Assembly: GCF_003574395.1 (NCBI RefSeq)
Contig: NZ_KZ984536.1
Span: 228,054 to 292,053, forward strand
Reading direction: 5' to 3'
Length of the DNA stretch: 64,000 nt
DNA from: Tabrizicola thermarum
Lineage (GTDB): Bacteria; Pseudomonadota; Alphaproteobacteria; Rhodobacterales; Rhodobacteraceae
Positions 7,592 to 15,629 of this stretch are shown here, one piece after another. The notes beneath the pieces were generated by a model. It saw nothing but the letters and a program-made list of their open reading frames with translations, made no database searches and had not been told where the DNA came from. Each line of letters opens with the position of its first letter. Within the stretch, counting starts at the first letter, position 1. Both the position numbers and the translations under genes were made by a program.

Positions 7592-9409
7592 TCATGTCGT
7601 GGCATGGGCTTCTTCGCCCCCTGCGACCATTCGCCGGAAAACGGCATTCCCGGCAAGCAGTTCATCATAGCTGCCCTGCGCCAGAAGCCTGCCCCGGTCC
7701 ATCAGGAAGATCGTGTCGCAGGTCTTCACGGTCGTCAGCCGGTGGGCGATCAGGATGATCGTCTTGTCGGCGCGGATGCGGTCGACGGCCTCCATGACCA
7801 CTCTCTCGGTGATGTTGTCCAGGGCAGATGTCGCCTCGTCCATGATAAGCAGCGTCGGGTTGCGGTACAGCGCGCGGGCAATCCCGATCCGTTGCCGCTG
7901 GCCGCCCGAAAGCCGCACGCCGCGTTCGCCGACGAAGGTATCATAGCCCTGCGGCAGGTCCGACACGACAAAATCGTGCAAGGCCGCGATCCGTGCCGCG
8001 CGCTCGACCGCGGGCAGGTCGATCTCGTCCTTCGGCACCCCGAAGGCGATATTCGACGCGATCGTGTCGTCGGTCAGGAAGATCGTCTGCGGCACATAAC
8101 CCAGCGTCCCCTGCCAGGCGCGCAGATTGTCCGGCGTGATCTTCTGCCCATCCACCCGGATCTCGCCATCGTCCGGGGTCAGAAGCCCCAGGATCAGGTC
8201 GACCAGCGTCGTCTTGCCCGCCCCCGTTCCGCCGACGATCCCCACCGTCGTCCGCGCCGGGATCACCAGATCGACCCCCCGCAGCGTGGGCTTGTCGGCC
8301 TCGGCATAGGCAAAGCTCACCCCGGACAGCTCCAGCTTCCGCTCCAGCCGCAGCGGCTCGGTCCGGGTGGCATCCGCCAGGGGCAGCGGCGGCGTCGAGG
8401 CGAAATCCGCCACGATCGCATCCAGGATCGCCGTTGCGCCACGCACCGATACCAGCGAGTGATAGATCTGCTGCAACGAAGGCAGCAGCCGCATGGTCGA
8501 AAAGGCGATGACCCCCAGCGTCGGCACGATGTCGGTGACATTGCCGCCGCTTTTCACCAGAAGCAGCAGGATCAGCGCCAGCATGGTCCCGAAGGTGATC
8601 GCCTCCAGCACGAAGCGCGGCAGTTCCTGCATCACCCCCATCGTCGCGCCCGACTGCGCAGCCTTCTGTGCGGCGGCCGAATAGCTGCGCACATAGGTCG
8701 CTTCCAGGCCCATCACCTTGACGTCCTTGATCCCGCCGGTCGCCTCCTGCGCGACAAGGAAGCGGTTCTCGAAGGCGTCCATCATCTCCTGGCCCAGCCG
8801 GTGCAACCGCCCGCGGAACCGCAGGTAGATCAGACCGTAGCCAAGGCCCAGCACACCGCCGGAAAACAGCGTGACCAGCGGGTCCACCAGCAGCAGGAAG
8901 CCCAGGATCGCCAACACCAGAAGACTGTTCGACACCAGCCGCAGACAGGGCAGGATGACCCGGCTGACCAGGCCGTCGACCTCGTTCAGCACGTTCTTTT
9001 CCAGCTCGGCGCTGTTGCGTTGCAGAAACCACGGGTAGGGCTGGCTCAGGTAGGCCGCCAGCAACCGGGACGAGATCGTATAGCCCCGCATCGTCGAAAA
9101 GCGGATCGTCGCATAGGTCCCAAGCGCCTTGATCGCCAGGCCGATCATCACCACCAGCAGCGCCGCAGCCGCCAGTCCGACCTGAAAGCTGAAGTCGCTT
9201 TCCAGACCCGAAACCCGCTGCAAGGTGGACAGCGTCCGGCTGCTGTGAATCGTCTCCGGCGCCGAGAGGACATTCAGCAGCATCAGCACCGAGGAGATTC
9301 CCGCGATCTCGGCCGCAGCGACCAGCAGCATGACGCCGGTCAGAACCCAGAACCTGCGCCGCTCGACCGGGTCGAACAACGAGAACAGCTTGCGATAGGT
9401 TCCGATCAA
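7592..9409 (-). CDS. ABC-type lipid-linked oligosaccharide flippase (PglK/MsbA-like half-transporter)
   Basis: This 605-residue protein joins an ABC type-1 membrane domain (about 1-330, six spans) to an ATPase domain. The ATPase shows Walker A GGTGAGKTT (393-401), Q-loop Gln441, signature LSGGQ (500-504), Walker B LLIMDE (520-525) and the switch His556, so it should be fully active as a homodimer. It resembles PglK-type flippases that turn polyprenyl-diphosphate oligosaccharides to the periplasmic face. Its place among glycosyltransferases and a Wzy/WaaL-like protein supports that role over lipid A export. The gene is upstream of the oxygenase in the same direction. Use of an ABC flippase beside a Wzy-like protein, in place of a Wzx, is worth noting. 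Confidence 0.85.
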   Translation of the reverse strand: MIGTYRKLFSLFDPVERRRFWVLTGVMLLVAAAEIAGISSVLMLLNVLSAPETIHSSRTLSTLQRVSGLESDFSFQVGLAAAALLVVMIGLAIKALGTYATIRFSTMRGYTISSRLLAAYLSQPYPWFLQRNSAELEKNVLNEVDGLVSRVILPCLRLVSNSLLVLAILGFLLLVDPLVTLFSGGVLGLGYGLIYLRFRGRLHRLGQEMMDAFENRFLVAQEATGGIKDVKVMGLEATYVRSYSAAAQKAAQSGATMGVMQELPRFVLEAITFGTMLALILLLLVKSGGNVTDIVPTLGVIAFSTMRLLPSLQQIYHSLVSVRGATAILDAIVADFASTPPLPLADATRTEPLRLERKLELSGVSFAYAEADKPTLRGVDLVIPARTTVGIVGGTGAGKTTLVDLILGLLTPDDGEIRVDGQKITPDNLRAWQGTLGYVPQTIFLTDDTIASNIAFGVPKDEIDLPAVERAARIAALHDFVVSDLPQGYDTFVGERGVRLSGGQRQRIGIARALYRNPTLLIMDEATSALDNITERVVMEAVDRIRADKTIILIAHRLTTVKTCDTIFLMDRGRLLAQGSYDELLAGNAVFRRMVAGGEEAHATT

Positions 9410-9853
9410 TTCCGTCCCTCACGGCCTGCGACCGAAGCACCTTGCTGCCCGGCGGTGACAAAAGAAAGGCATTCGTCGTGCACTTCCTCGACCGAATCGC
9501 AATTTCGCCCTGCCCCGCCCCGCCCCCCTGCGGCTGTCCGATGCCAAATGCGCGGGGACCCCGGTCGTCCGCTTGTCTTACGCGAAGGGATCACGCCCAG
9601 GGATCCGATTTCTGCAAGCATTTTCAATGGATTAACACTCGCGCACCACAGGCGGGACCCGAACTTCCCGCCCTGATTGCATGGCAAGAACGGCCACCAC
9701 CCAAAGCTGATAAGGCTGTCTTTTCAGAATCCTGCCCGGCCGGAATGTCCCGGCAGACCCGGCTTGACGACGAACTTTAACCAAAGCACAGCCATATTCT
9801 TGCCATGCGGCGCGAGCATCGTTTAAGCACACTTCGCGTGGGGGTTGCACAAC
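9410..9853. other. Non-coding upstream region of flippase and small membrane protein
   Basis: These 444 bases separate the start of the flippase gene (minus) from the small membrane-protein gene (plus), so they should contain promoters in both directions. I see no open frame with a ribosome site and family similarity. The region is less GC-rich than the flanks towards 9620-9830. GGCGGGA (9651-9657) and TCCCGCC (9666-9672) form a 7-bp inverted repeat with an 8-base loop. No convincing -35/-10 pair stands out. Confidence 0.5.
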
Positions 9854-10063
9854 ATGATCGCAGGGTTGGTTCTTGTCTCGACCGTCGTGGGCATGATCGT
9901 CATGGGTCTGACCCTCGCGTTCTCCGTCCCACTCTGGATCAGCCTTCTGGCCTATCCGGTGGTTGGCAGTCTGACGCTTCTCATGGCAGCCGCCTGGTGG
10001 AACCTCCGCAGCACCGCGCCCGAGGTCCGAGAAACCACACCGGCCCGCTACTCGCACGGCTGA
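9854..10063 (+). CDS. Small membrane protein, two predicted spans
   Basis: A 69-residue frame begins with ATG at 9854 behind a run of G (CGTGGGGGT). It is almost all hydrophobic: GLVLVSTVVGMIVMGLTL forms one span and LWISLLAYPVVGSLTLLMA a second, followed by a polar tail of about 20 residues. It resembles the small protein encoded at 10288 in size, layout and the shared GLVL, LW and LAYP-x-x-G positions, which suggests a duplication. I do not recognise the family. Its position next to the flippase and sugar transferase suggests an accessory role in polysaccharide assembly at the inner membrane, but nothing proves it. A TTG at 9845 could add three residues. Confidence 0.55.
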   Translation: MIAGLVLVSTVVGMIVMGLTLAFSVPLWISLLAYPVVGSLTLLMAAAWWNLRSTAPEVRETTPARYSHG

Positions 10064-10287
10064 CCGCCGCAGCATCCGCGGGTGACCGGGGCGCACCTCC
10101 ACATCGGCAGAAATCCGGCCAGATCCGGCAGGAAGTTCGGCCAAGTTCCGCCAAATGCCAATGAATTCCGGCGCTCTTGAAAACTGAATCACGTTTCGCA
10201 TCTCGACATAGGCCCCGAGTAGCCTAAGCTGAGTTCGTATCGGGGGTCTGCTATTGTTTGAGGATTTCTCCGACCAGGGAGACGGGG

Positions 10288-10536
10288 ATGGCACTGGGGC
10301 TGGTTCTGATCGCGATGTTGACCGCAGCCAGCGTGTCTGTGATCCTTTTCGTCTACGACTTTGCCCTGTGGGCCGTGGCTCTCGCCTATCCGCTGACTGG
10401 CATGGCAGTGCTGCTGCCGGGTGTGGCCCTTGTGGGCTGGGTCCGTCAGCACGGCCCTTCCGATCAGACGATGATCACTTCCCCGTCGCCCGCAGCACCA
10501 CACCCACAGTCGACAGCAGGATCTTCAAATCCCTGA
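10288..10536 (+). CDS. Small membrane protein, paralogue of the 9854 gene
   Basis: The ATG at 10288 is preceded by GGGAGACGGGG, a credible ribosome site, and gives 82 residues. GLVLIAMLTAASVSVILFVY and LWAVALAYPLTGMAVLLPG are two spans that line up with those of the 9854 product. The polar tail is rich in Pro, Ser and Ala. The last 62 bases overlap the 3' end of the sugar transferase gene on the other strand, so either the tail is dispensable or the reading frame is longer than the ancestral gene. Function unknown; a leader-like or regulatory role for the transferase next door is possible. Confidence 0.5.
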   Translation: MALGLVLIAMLTAASVSVILFVYDFALWAVALAYPLTGMAVLLPGVALVGWVRQHGPSDQTMITSPSPAAPHPQSTAGSSNP

Positions 10537-11167
10537 AGAACGTGAGGTTGCGCTCATACTCGGCGTCGAATTCGGCGCGCTGCGCGAAGGTGGACTGGTT
10601 GCGGTCAGAGATTTGCCAGGTGCCCGTCAGGCCGGGCCGCAGCGCGTAATAGGCGGTTCCCGGATACAGCTCCTGCTGCTCCACCATCATCGGACGCGGG
10701 CCCACCAGGCTCATGTCGCCACGAAGCACGTTCAGAAGCTGCGGCAGCTCGTCCAGCGAGCTCTTGCGCAGGAACTGCCCGAATTCGGTGATCCGCGGGT
10801 CGTGCGACAGCTTCTGGTAGGCGTCCCATTCCCGACGCGCGGTCTCGTCCTTCTGCAGATACTCCTGCAGACGCTCTTCCGCATCCGGCACCATGGTGCG
10901 CAGTTTCCACAGCCGGAAGGTCCTGCCACCCTTCCCCACCCGCTCTTGCGTGAAGAACGGGGAATTGCCGCCAATCTTGAGAATCGCAGCCAGCACCAGA
11001 ATCACCGGAAGCACGATCGGCAGCGCCATCAGCACGACGCTGATGTCGAAAAGCCGCTTCAGGGACCTCCGATACAGCGGTTCCCGGCGTATACGCACCC
11101 ACCCTTCACCAAGGGCTCCAGACGTGCGTTCGAAATCATGTCTTGCCAATCCGGAACGAACGTCCAT
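10475..11167 (-). CDS. Polyprenyl-phosphate sugar-1-phosphate transferase (initiating transferase)
   Basis: This 230-residue enzyme moves a sugar-1-phosphate from a nucleotide sugar to undecaprenyl phosphate, the first step of repeat-unit assembly. A membrane helix at 39-66 (LFDISVVLMALPIVLPVILV) is followed by the monotopic PGT catalytic core: FFTQERVG (71-78), FRLWKLRTM (84-92), SSLDELPQL with the catalytic Asp139-Glu140 pair, DMSLVGPRP (151-159) and RPGLTGTWQISDRN. The length fits the small WbaP-C-terminal or PglC-like form without the N-terminal spans. I chose the ATG at 11167 because GGAGG sits 8 bases before it; the frame is open to 11332 but that extension lacks a ribosome site. The gene is transcribed alone, behind a 550-base gap. 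Confidence 0.9.
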   Translation of the reverse strand: MDVRSGLARHDFERTSGALGEGWVRIRREPLYRRSLKRLFDISVVLMALPIVLPVILVLAAILKIGGNSPFFTQERVGKGGRTFRLWKLRTMVPDAEERLQEYLQKDETARREWDAYQKLSHDPRITEFGQFLRKSSLDELPQLLNVLRGDMSLVGPRPMMVEQQELYPGTAYYALRPGLTGTWQISDRNQSTFAQRAEFDAEYERNLTFFRDLKILLSTVGVVLRATGK

Positions 11168-11717
11168 CTGTAACGCCTCCACAGGGGTACCAATCGCTGA
11201 GCTGAATGTTTCGGGGCCGACGCTATCCCGCCGGCCCGCAAGGAACTCTCGCACTCGATACGCCACTCTCTTCACTAAAAAGCTTCTACCATTGCGAGGA
11301 GGTCGCCGCAATGTGGTCCTGGTCGGCCACAAGCCGAAAAGTGGTTATTTCTCATGTGGTTACACGCTACGGTTGTATGCAGTTCCAGTGCTGATGGGGG
11401 CTCGAAACAGCCGAATTTCCAGGTCGGATGGCAGCCGTCGCCATAGTCCCGCGCCGGTTTCCAGTCACCGCTATGATTTTCTTCGCCTTTTAATCAATGC
11501 GTTCGAATATGCTTCTGTCTGACAGATGTAGCTTCCGTGACGGCAAGCTCACAAGTCAGGTTTCGCCGCCTCTGACGCCCCCTGCATTGTGCGGTTTTCT
11601 GAAACGGTGAATTTTCCGTCAACGTGATCCGTCAACCACAATTCGCGCCAACTCCGCCTCGAAAACCGGCGGAAACGCTACAATTGGTGGCTCGGCGCGA
11701 TTCGAAACCGGCGCGGA
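11168..11717. other. Long intergenic region before the initiating transferase
   Basis: This 550-base gap is noticeably richer in A and T than the neighbouring genes, particularly 11270-11640. It should contain the promoter of the transferase on the minus strand. Direct repeats CCGTCAAC at 11616-11623 and 11629-11636 lie 13 bp apart and could be a regulator site. A 27-codon frame with a strong ribosome site is listed separately. I see no other gene in it. Confidence 0.5.
11311..11394 (+). CDS. Possible 27-residue small protein
   Basis: An ATG at 11311 is preceded by GAGGAGG with 7 bases between, the best ribosome site in this gap, and opens a 27-codon frame (MWSWSATSRKVV at the start) that ends in TGA at 11394. 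The composition is polar with three Cys or Trp pairs and no membrane span. It lies antisense to the leader of the initiating transferase. It could be a real small protein or a chance frame; nothing else supports it. Confidence 0.25.
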   Translation: MWSWSATSRKVVISHVVTRYGCMQFQC

Positions 11718-12299
11718 TCAGGCCCCGGCGCGGGCGATCCGGCGGCGAAAGGCCGCCAGCGCAACCAGCACCGGCCCCGGCAGTTCCAGCAGCCAGTTCA
11801 GCTTGATCCTGGACACCGTGCCACTCAGAAACATGTCCACATGGTGAAAGCTGGCCGCGCGGATCACCACGAAGACGCAGACAAGCCCCAGGCCCGGAAG
11901 CGCCGGCCAGACCCGCCCCAGGATGCCCCGCAACGCCAGCGCCATCAGTCCCAGCGCGAACGCCCCACCCCCGGCCACCAGATAGATGAAGGCCACCTGC
12001 ACCCCGCGCCGCGCATCATACCAGCCGGAAAGCTGCGCCTGGCACCGCGCCAGCAGCGTCAGCAGGGTTTGCAGGTCCAGCTGCTTGTTGATCGCGAGGC
12101 AAAGCATCACCACCGCCGTGATCGCCCAGAACCGCCGCTCGCGCGGGGCCAGCGGATCGGGCCCCGACAGCCGCCGCGCGACCAGGCCCGAGGCCAGGGC
12201 GGCCACCAGATAGACCCCCACCGTCACCCAGCCCATCAGGGCGTTGTCGCCCAGGCCGGGGCTCCACTGCGCGAAGGCACAGGTCAGGGTCGTCGACAT
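11718..12299 (-). CDS. Conserved-looking membrane protein of unknown function
   Basis: The product has 193 residues with about five hydrophobic segments (22-40, 59-72, 103-125, 135-150, 170-185). Striking polar motifs are NKQLDLQTLLT (71-81) at the end of the second span and RAASFHHVD (147-155) after the fourth; the paired His residues could bind a metal or haem. I chose the ATG at 12299, which follows a run of seven G; the frame continues upstream into the deacetylase gene without support. It sits 26 bases behind the PIG-L deacetylase gene on the same strand, so it is the third gene of the manC transcript. I do not recognise a family; a role in polysaccharide export or modification is only suggested by position. 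Confidence 0.65.
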   Translation of the reverse strand: MSTTLTCAFAQWSPGLGDNALMGWVTVGVYLVAALASGLVARRLSGPDPLAPRERRFWAITAVVMLCLAINKQLDLQTLLTLLARCQAQLSGWYDARRGVQVAFIYLVAGGGAFALGLMALALRGILGRVWPALPGLGLVCVFVVIRAASFHHVDMFLSGTVSRIKLNWLLELPGPVLVALAAFRRRIARAGA

Positions 12300-12325
12300 C
12301 AGACCCCCCCGATCCCGGCCATGGC

Positions 12326-13156
12326 CTAACCCGCCTTCCGCCCGTTCAGCCAGCTCAGCGCCTTGCGCATCATCTCGCGCCGCCAGGGCAGATGCTTGCG
12401 CCACGCATCATGATCTGCGGGCAACACGATGCGCTGCACATCGCCGACCCCGGCGCGCTGCCCTTCCGGCAGGACCTCGGCAGACCAGGGCAGGAACTGT
12501 TCGGTCTCCGGCCAGACATAGCTGTCGAACCAGGTCCAGGTCTTCGTCCGCTTGTAGATCTGCGCGATCTCTTCGGCGAAGACCCCGTCGATCGGCATCG
12601 GCGGCGTCGGCTTGCCGCAGAACCGCAGGTTGCGCCGCATCAGCACCTCGGACTTCGGCGCGACATAGGCCGGCACCCAAAGCTGGAACCCCAGCTCCCC
12701 CACCAGGCTCGCCACCGCGCGGAAGACCTGCACATGATCCTCGTGCCCGTATTCGCCCCAGGGCCCATGCGCGATGACGTTCCGCATCCCCGCCAGCCTG
12801 GGCCGCAGCGCCTCGCGCAGCGCAGGAAACTGCGCCCGATAGCGGTCGGGGTCGAAACTGTGCAACAGCTTCAGCGCCCGGTGCGGGTAAAGCCCGTACT
12901 CCGTCTCGCGCACTTCGGGCCATGAGGCGCTGTCGAACACCCCCGATTCCGTCATCGCCAGCCAGTCGAGCGTTTTCAGCGGAAACTCCGCCATCGCCAC
13001 CTTGCGACCCGCGTTCTGCTCATCCCATCCCGGCATGTCGCCGTAGACCAGCACGATCTTTTCGGCCGCCCGCAGCGCCGAGCCCGCCCACAGCACCTCG
13101 TCATCCGGATGCGCCATCACGATGGCCAGCCGGTCGAGAATATCGGCCGAACTCAC
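12326..13156 (-). CDS. PIG-L family zinc-dependent N-deacetylase
   Basis: This 276-residue protein belongs to the LmbE/PIG-L fold. The zinc and catalytic motif AHPDDE is at 15-20 and the second metal motif is in HGPWGEYGHEDH (130-141), where His138 and His141 flank the acidic pair. Members remove an acetyl group from N-acetylglucosaminyl lipids, sugar nucleotides or related amino sugars. Its start overlaps the manC stop (ATGA at 13153-13156), so the two are translationally coupled. This points to deacetylation of an amino sugar in the same polymer, leaving a free amine that would give the polysaccharide positive charge. No signal peptide is seen, so it works in the cytoplasm. Confidence 0.85.
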   Translation of the reverse strand: MSSADILDRLAIVMAHPDDEVLWAGSALRAAEKIVLVYGDMPGWDEQNAGRKVAMAEFPLKTLDWLAMTESGVFDSASWPEVRETEYGLYPHRALKLLHSFDPDRYRAQFPALREALRPRLAGMRNVIAHGPWGEYGHEDHVQVFRAVASLVGELGFQLWVPAYVAPKSEVLMRRNLRFCGKPTPPMPIDGVFAEEIAQIYKRTKTWTWFDSYVWPETEQFLPWSAEVLPEGQRAGVGDVQRIVLPADHDAWRKHLPWRREMMRKALSWLNGRKAG

Positions 13157-14598
13157 CGCGCCGGGCCCTTCTCGTCGCCCCGGGCATAGATGTCCTCATA
13201 GCGGATGATGTCATCCTCGCCCAGATAGGCGCCGGTCTGCACCTCGATCAGCACCACCGGCACCTTGCCCGGGTTCGCCAGCCGATGGATCGCGCCCAGC
13301 GGCACATAGACCGACTGGTTCTCGCTCAGCAGCCGCACCTCCTCGCCCACCGTGACCTGAGCCGTCCCGCTGACCACGACCCAATGCTCGGCGCGGTGGA
13401 CGTGGCTTTGCAGGGACAGCGCCGCACCCGGTTTCACCACGATCCGCTTGACCTGGAACCGATCGGCCAGGGCCAGCGTCTCGAACCAGCCCCAGGGCCG
13501 GTGGTCGCGCGGAAAGACCTCGGCCTGCCGCACCGAGCGCGCCTTCAACTGCGCCACCGCCGTCTTCACGTCCTGGCTCCGCGACCGGTCCGCCACCAGC
13601 ACCGCATCCGGCATGGCCACGACCACCAGGTCCTTCAGACCGATCCCCACCAGATGCTGCCCCTCGACCTCGGACCGCAGCAGCGTCCCCTCGCAATCAA
13701 TCGCCGTCACCGGCCCCTGCGTGACCGCGCCCCCCGCCGCCCCGCCATTCTCGCGCCAGACCGCATTCCAGTCGCCCAGGTCCGACCAGGCCGCGCCCAG
13801 CGGCACAACCTCGATATTCGCGGCCTTCTCCATCACCGCATAATCGACCGAGATGTCCCGCACCCCCGCCCAGGGCGCCTCGGCCAGCCGCAGGAAGTCC
13901 AGGTCCTTGCGCGCCTCGCCGACCGCCTGCGCGACCGGAGCCACCAGATCCGCCGCATGCGCCTCGAAGGCCGCGATCAGTGCCTTGGCCTGCATCAGGA
14001 AGATGCCCGCATTCCACAGATAGCGCCCCTCGGCCAGCATCGCCTGCGCCGCCTGAAGCGCGGGCTTTTCGACGAACCGAGCCACCTTCTGCGCCTGCCC
14101 GTCCACCGGGGCCGCGCCAAGCTCGATCCAGCCATAGCCCGTCTCGGGCCGGTCGGGCCGGATGCCGAAGGTCACGATCTGCCCCGCCTCGGCCCGCGGC
14201 ACCCCTGCCGCCACCGTCGCCCGGAACGCCTCGGCGTCCGGGATGCTGTGATCGGTCGGCATCACCAGCATCAGCGCCTCGGGATGCTCTGCCACCAGAT
14301 GCAGCGCCGCCGCCAGGATCGCCGGGCCGGTGTTCCTTGCCGCTGGCTCGATCAGGATCGCCGAGGGCCGGATGCCTTCCGCCGCCAGCTGTTCGGCCAC
14401 AATGAAGCGGAAGTCGGAACTGGTCAGCACCAGGGGGGCCATGACCCCGTCCGCCCCCTGCATCCGCCCCGCCGCCGCCTGGAACAGCGTCCCCTGCCCG
14501 GCGAGCGGCACGAACTGCTTGGGAAAGCTCTTGCGCGACACGGGCCAAAGACGGGTCCCCGACCCGCCACAAAGAAGAACCGGAAAAATCTCAGGCAT
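13153..14598 (-). CDS. manC: Mannose-1-phosphate guanylyltransferase / mannose-6-phosphate isomerase (type II)
   Basis: This 481-residue bifunctional enzyme makes GDP-mannose from mannose-1-phosphate and can also interconvert fructose-6-phosphate and mannose-6-phosphate. The nucleotidyltransferase domain opens with LLCGGSGTRLWPVSR (8-22) and FPKQF (25-29), and FVEKP lies further on. The C-terminal cupin domain (about 350-481) contains RPWGWFETL, a metal-site segment HVHRAEHWVVVSG and GAIHRLANPG. I chose the ATG at 14598, which starts right at the conserved core; the frame runs on to 14664 without family similarity. It is the first gene of a three-gene unit with the deacetylase and a membrane protein. 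GDP-mannose, or a sugar derived from it, is thus likely to be in the polymer. Confidence 0.93.
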   Translation of the reverse strand: MPEIFPVLLCGGSGTRLWPVSRKSFPKQFVPLAGQGTLFQAAAGRMQGADGVMAPLVLTSSDFRFIVAEQLAAEGIRPSAILIEPAARNTGPAILAAALHLVAEHPEALMLVMPTDHSIPDAEAFRATVAAGVPRAEAGQIVTFGIRPDRPETGYGWIELGAAPVDGQAQKVARFVEKPALQAAQAMLAEGRYLWNAGIFLMQAKALIAAFEAHAADLVAPVAQAVGEARKDLDFLRLAEAPWAGVRDISVDYAVMEKAANIEVVPLGAAWSDLGDWNAVWRENGGAAGGAVTQGPVTAIDCEGTLLRSEVEGQHLVGIGLKDLVVVAMPDAVLVADRSRSQDVKTAVAQLKARSVRQAEVFPRDHRPWGWFETLALADRFQVKRIVVKPGAALSLQSHVHRAEHWVVVSGTAQVTVGEEVRLLSENQSVYVPLGAIHRLANPGKVPVVLIEVQTGAYLGEDDIIRYEDIYARGDEKGPAR

Positions 14599-14963
14599 GA
14601 CCTGGACCAACTCCAAACTGACGTCCGGTCTCGTCCCGAAACCGTGGTGAATGTCTTGCTGCAAGTCTGGGCCATATTAAGCCCAGAATCGGGCCAAAGG
14701 GATCGCATTCGCACCCGGAACGCAACCAGTCTGCCCCGACCGCGCGCGGATTGCGATCAAGACGCGATCTGGCAGATGTCGCTTCGCCCCCAAGTTGGGC
14801 ACGCCCCAGCGCACTCCGCCCGATAGGGCAAGACCCTGACAGCCCCGCCGCCAGGGCACGCCCGCGCAGCCACCACGCCGCCGCTGCACCCGGCCCCCCC
14901 GGAACCGCCTTCCCCTCGCGCGCCCCGCGCCCTATAACCCCCCCGTTGTCAGGAGAGCCGCCA
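14599..14963. other. Divergent promoter region of manC and hisB
   Basis: These 365 bases carry the regulatory sequences for manC (minus) and the hisB transcript (plus). On the plus strand TATAAC at 14933-14938 is a fair -10 box, but the hexamer 17 bases before it (TTCCCC) is poor. AGGAGA lies just before the hisB ATG. An inverted repeat near manC is listed separately. I find no gene here. Confidence 0.5.
14666..14687. promoter_or_regulatory. Inverted repeat upstream of manC, candidate operator
   Basis: TCTGGGC (14666-14672) and GCCCAGA (14681-14687) are perfect 7-bp arms around the 8-base AT-rich centre CATATTAA. It lies about 70 bases before the manC start, a usual place for an operator. 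The centre is unusually AT-rich for this genome. Confidence 0.35.
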
Positions 14964-15551
14964 ATGCGCGAAGCCACCGTCACCCGCACCACCGCCGAGA
15001 CCGAGATTTCGGTCACCGTCGCCCTAGACGGCACCGGGAAAAGCGACTGCCAGACCGGCGTCGGCTTCTTCGACCACATGCTGGACCAGCTGGCCCGCCA
15101 CAGCCTGATCGACCTCACCGTCCGCGCCAAGGGCGATCTGCACATCGACGACCACCACACGGTGGAAGACGTGGGCATCGCACTTGGCCAGGCCCTGACG
15201 AAGGCGCTCGGCGACAAGCGCGGCATCCGCCGCTATGGCCACTTCCGGCTGGCGATGGACGACGCGCAGATCGCCACCGCGCTGGACCTCTCCGCGCGGC
15301 CCTACCTCATCTGGACCGTCGACATGCCCAGCCCCAGGATCGGCACCTTCGACACGGAACTCGTCCGCGAATTCTTCCAGGCGCTGTCCACCCATGGCGG
15401 GATCACCCTGCATGTGGACAAGCTGCACGGCTTCAACAGCCACCACATCGCCGAGGCCACGTTCAAATCCGTCGCCCGCGCCTTGCGGCAGGCGGTGGAA
15501 CAGGACCCCCGCCTCGGCGACGCACTCCCTTCGACCAAGGGCGCCCTGTAA
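14964..15551 (+). CDS. hisB: Imidazoleglycerol-phosphate dehydratase
   Basis: HisB removes water from imidazole glycerol phosphate to give imidazole acetol phosphate in histidine synthesis. The 195-residue protein is the single-function form, without the phosphatase domain seen in enterics. The manganese-binding motifs are all visible: FFDHML (35-40), DDHHTVED (62-69) and NSHHIAE near 165. The ATG at 14964 follows AGGAGA and matches the family start; the open frame upstream lacks similarity. It leads a plus-strand set with hisH and glsA. A twin palindrome occupies the 78 bases between its stop and hisH, which could lower or process the downstream message. Confidence 0.96.
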   Translation: MREATVTRTTAETEISVTVALDGTGKSDCQTGVGFFDHMLDQLARHSLIDLTVRAKGDLHIDDHHTVEDVGIALGQALTKALGDKRGIRRYGHFRLAMDDAQIATALDLSARPYLIWTVDMPSPRIGTFDTELVREFFQALSTHGGITLHVDKLHGFNSHHIAEATFKSVARALRQAVEQDPRLGDALPSTKGAL

Positions 15552-15563
15552 CCGCAGGGCGCC

Positions 15564-15609
15564 GCAAATCTTTTCGAAAAGATTTGCAAGAGTTTTCGAA
15601 AACTCTTGC
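15564..15609. repeat. Twin-palindrome repeat, copy 1 (between hisB and hisH)
   Basis: Two perfect 24-bp palindromes stand head to tail at 15564-15587 and 15586-15609, sharing GC. Both have the centre TTTTCGAAAA; the arms are GCAAATC/GATTTGC in the first and GCAAGAG/CTCTTGC in the second. The same two-hairpin layout with different arms recurs at 21463 and 39645. As RNA, either strand would fold into two adjacent hairpins. Confidence 0.85.
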
Positions 15610-15629
15610 CCGCCCCAGAGACCCGACCG

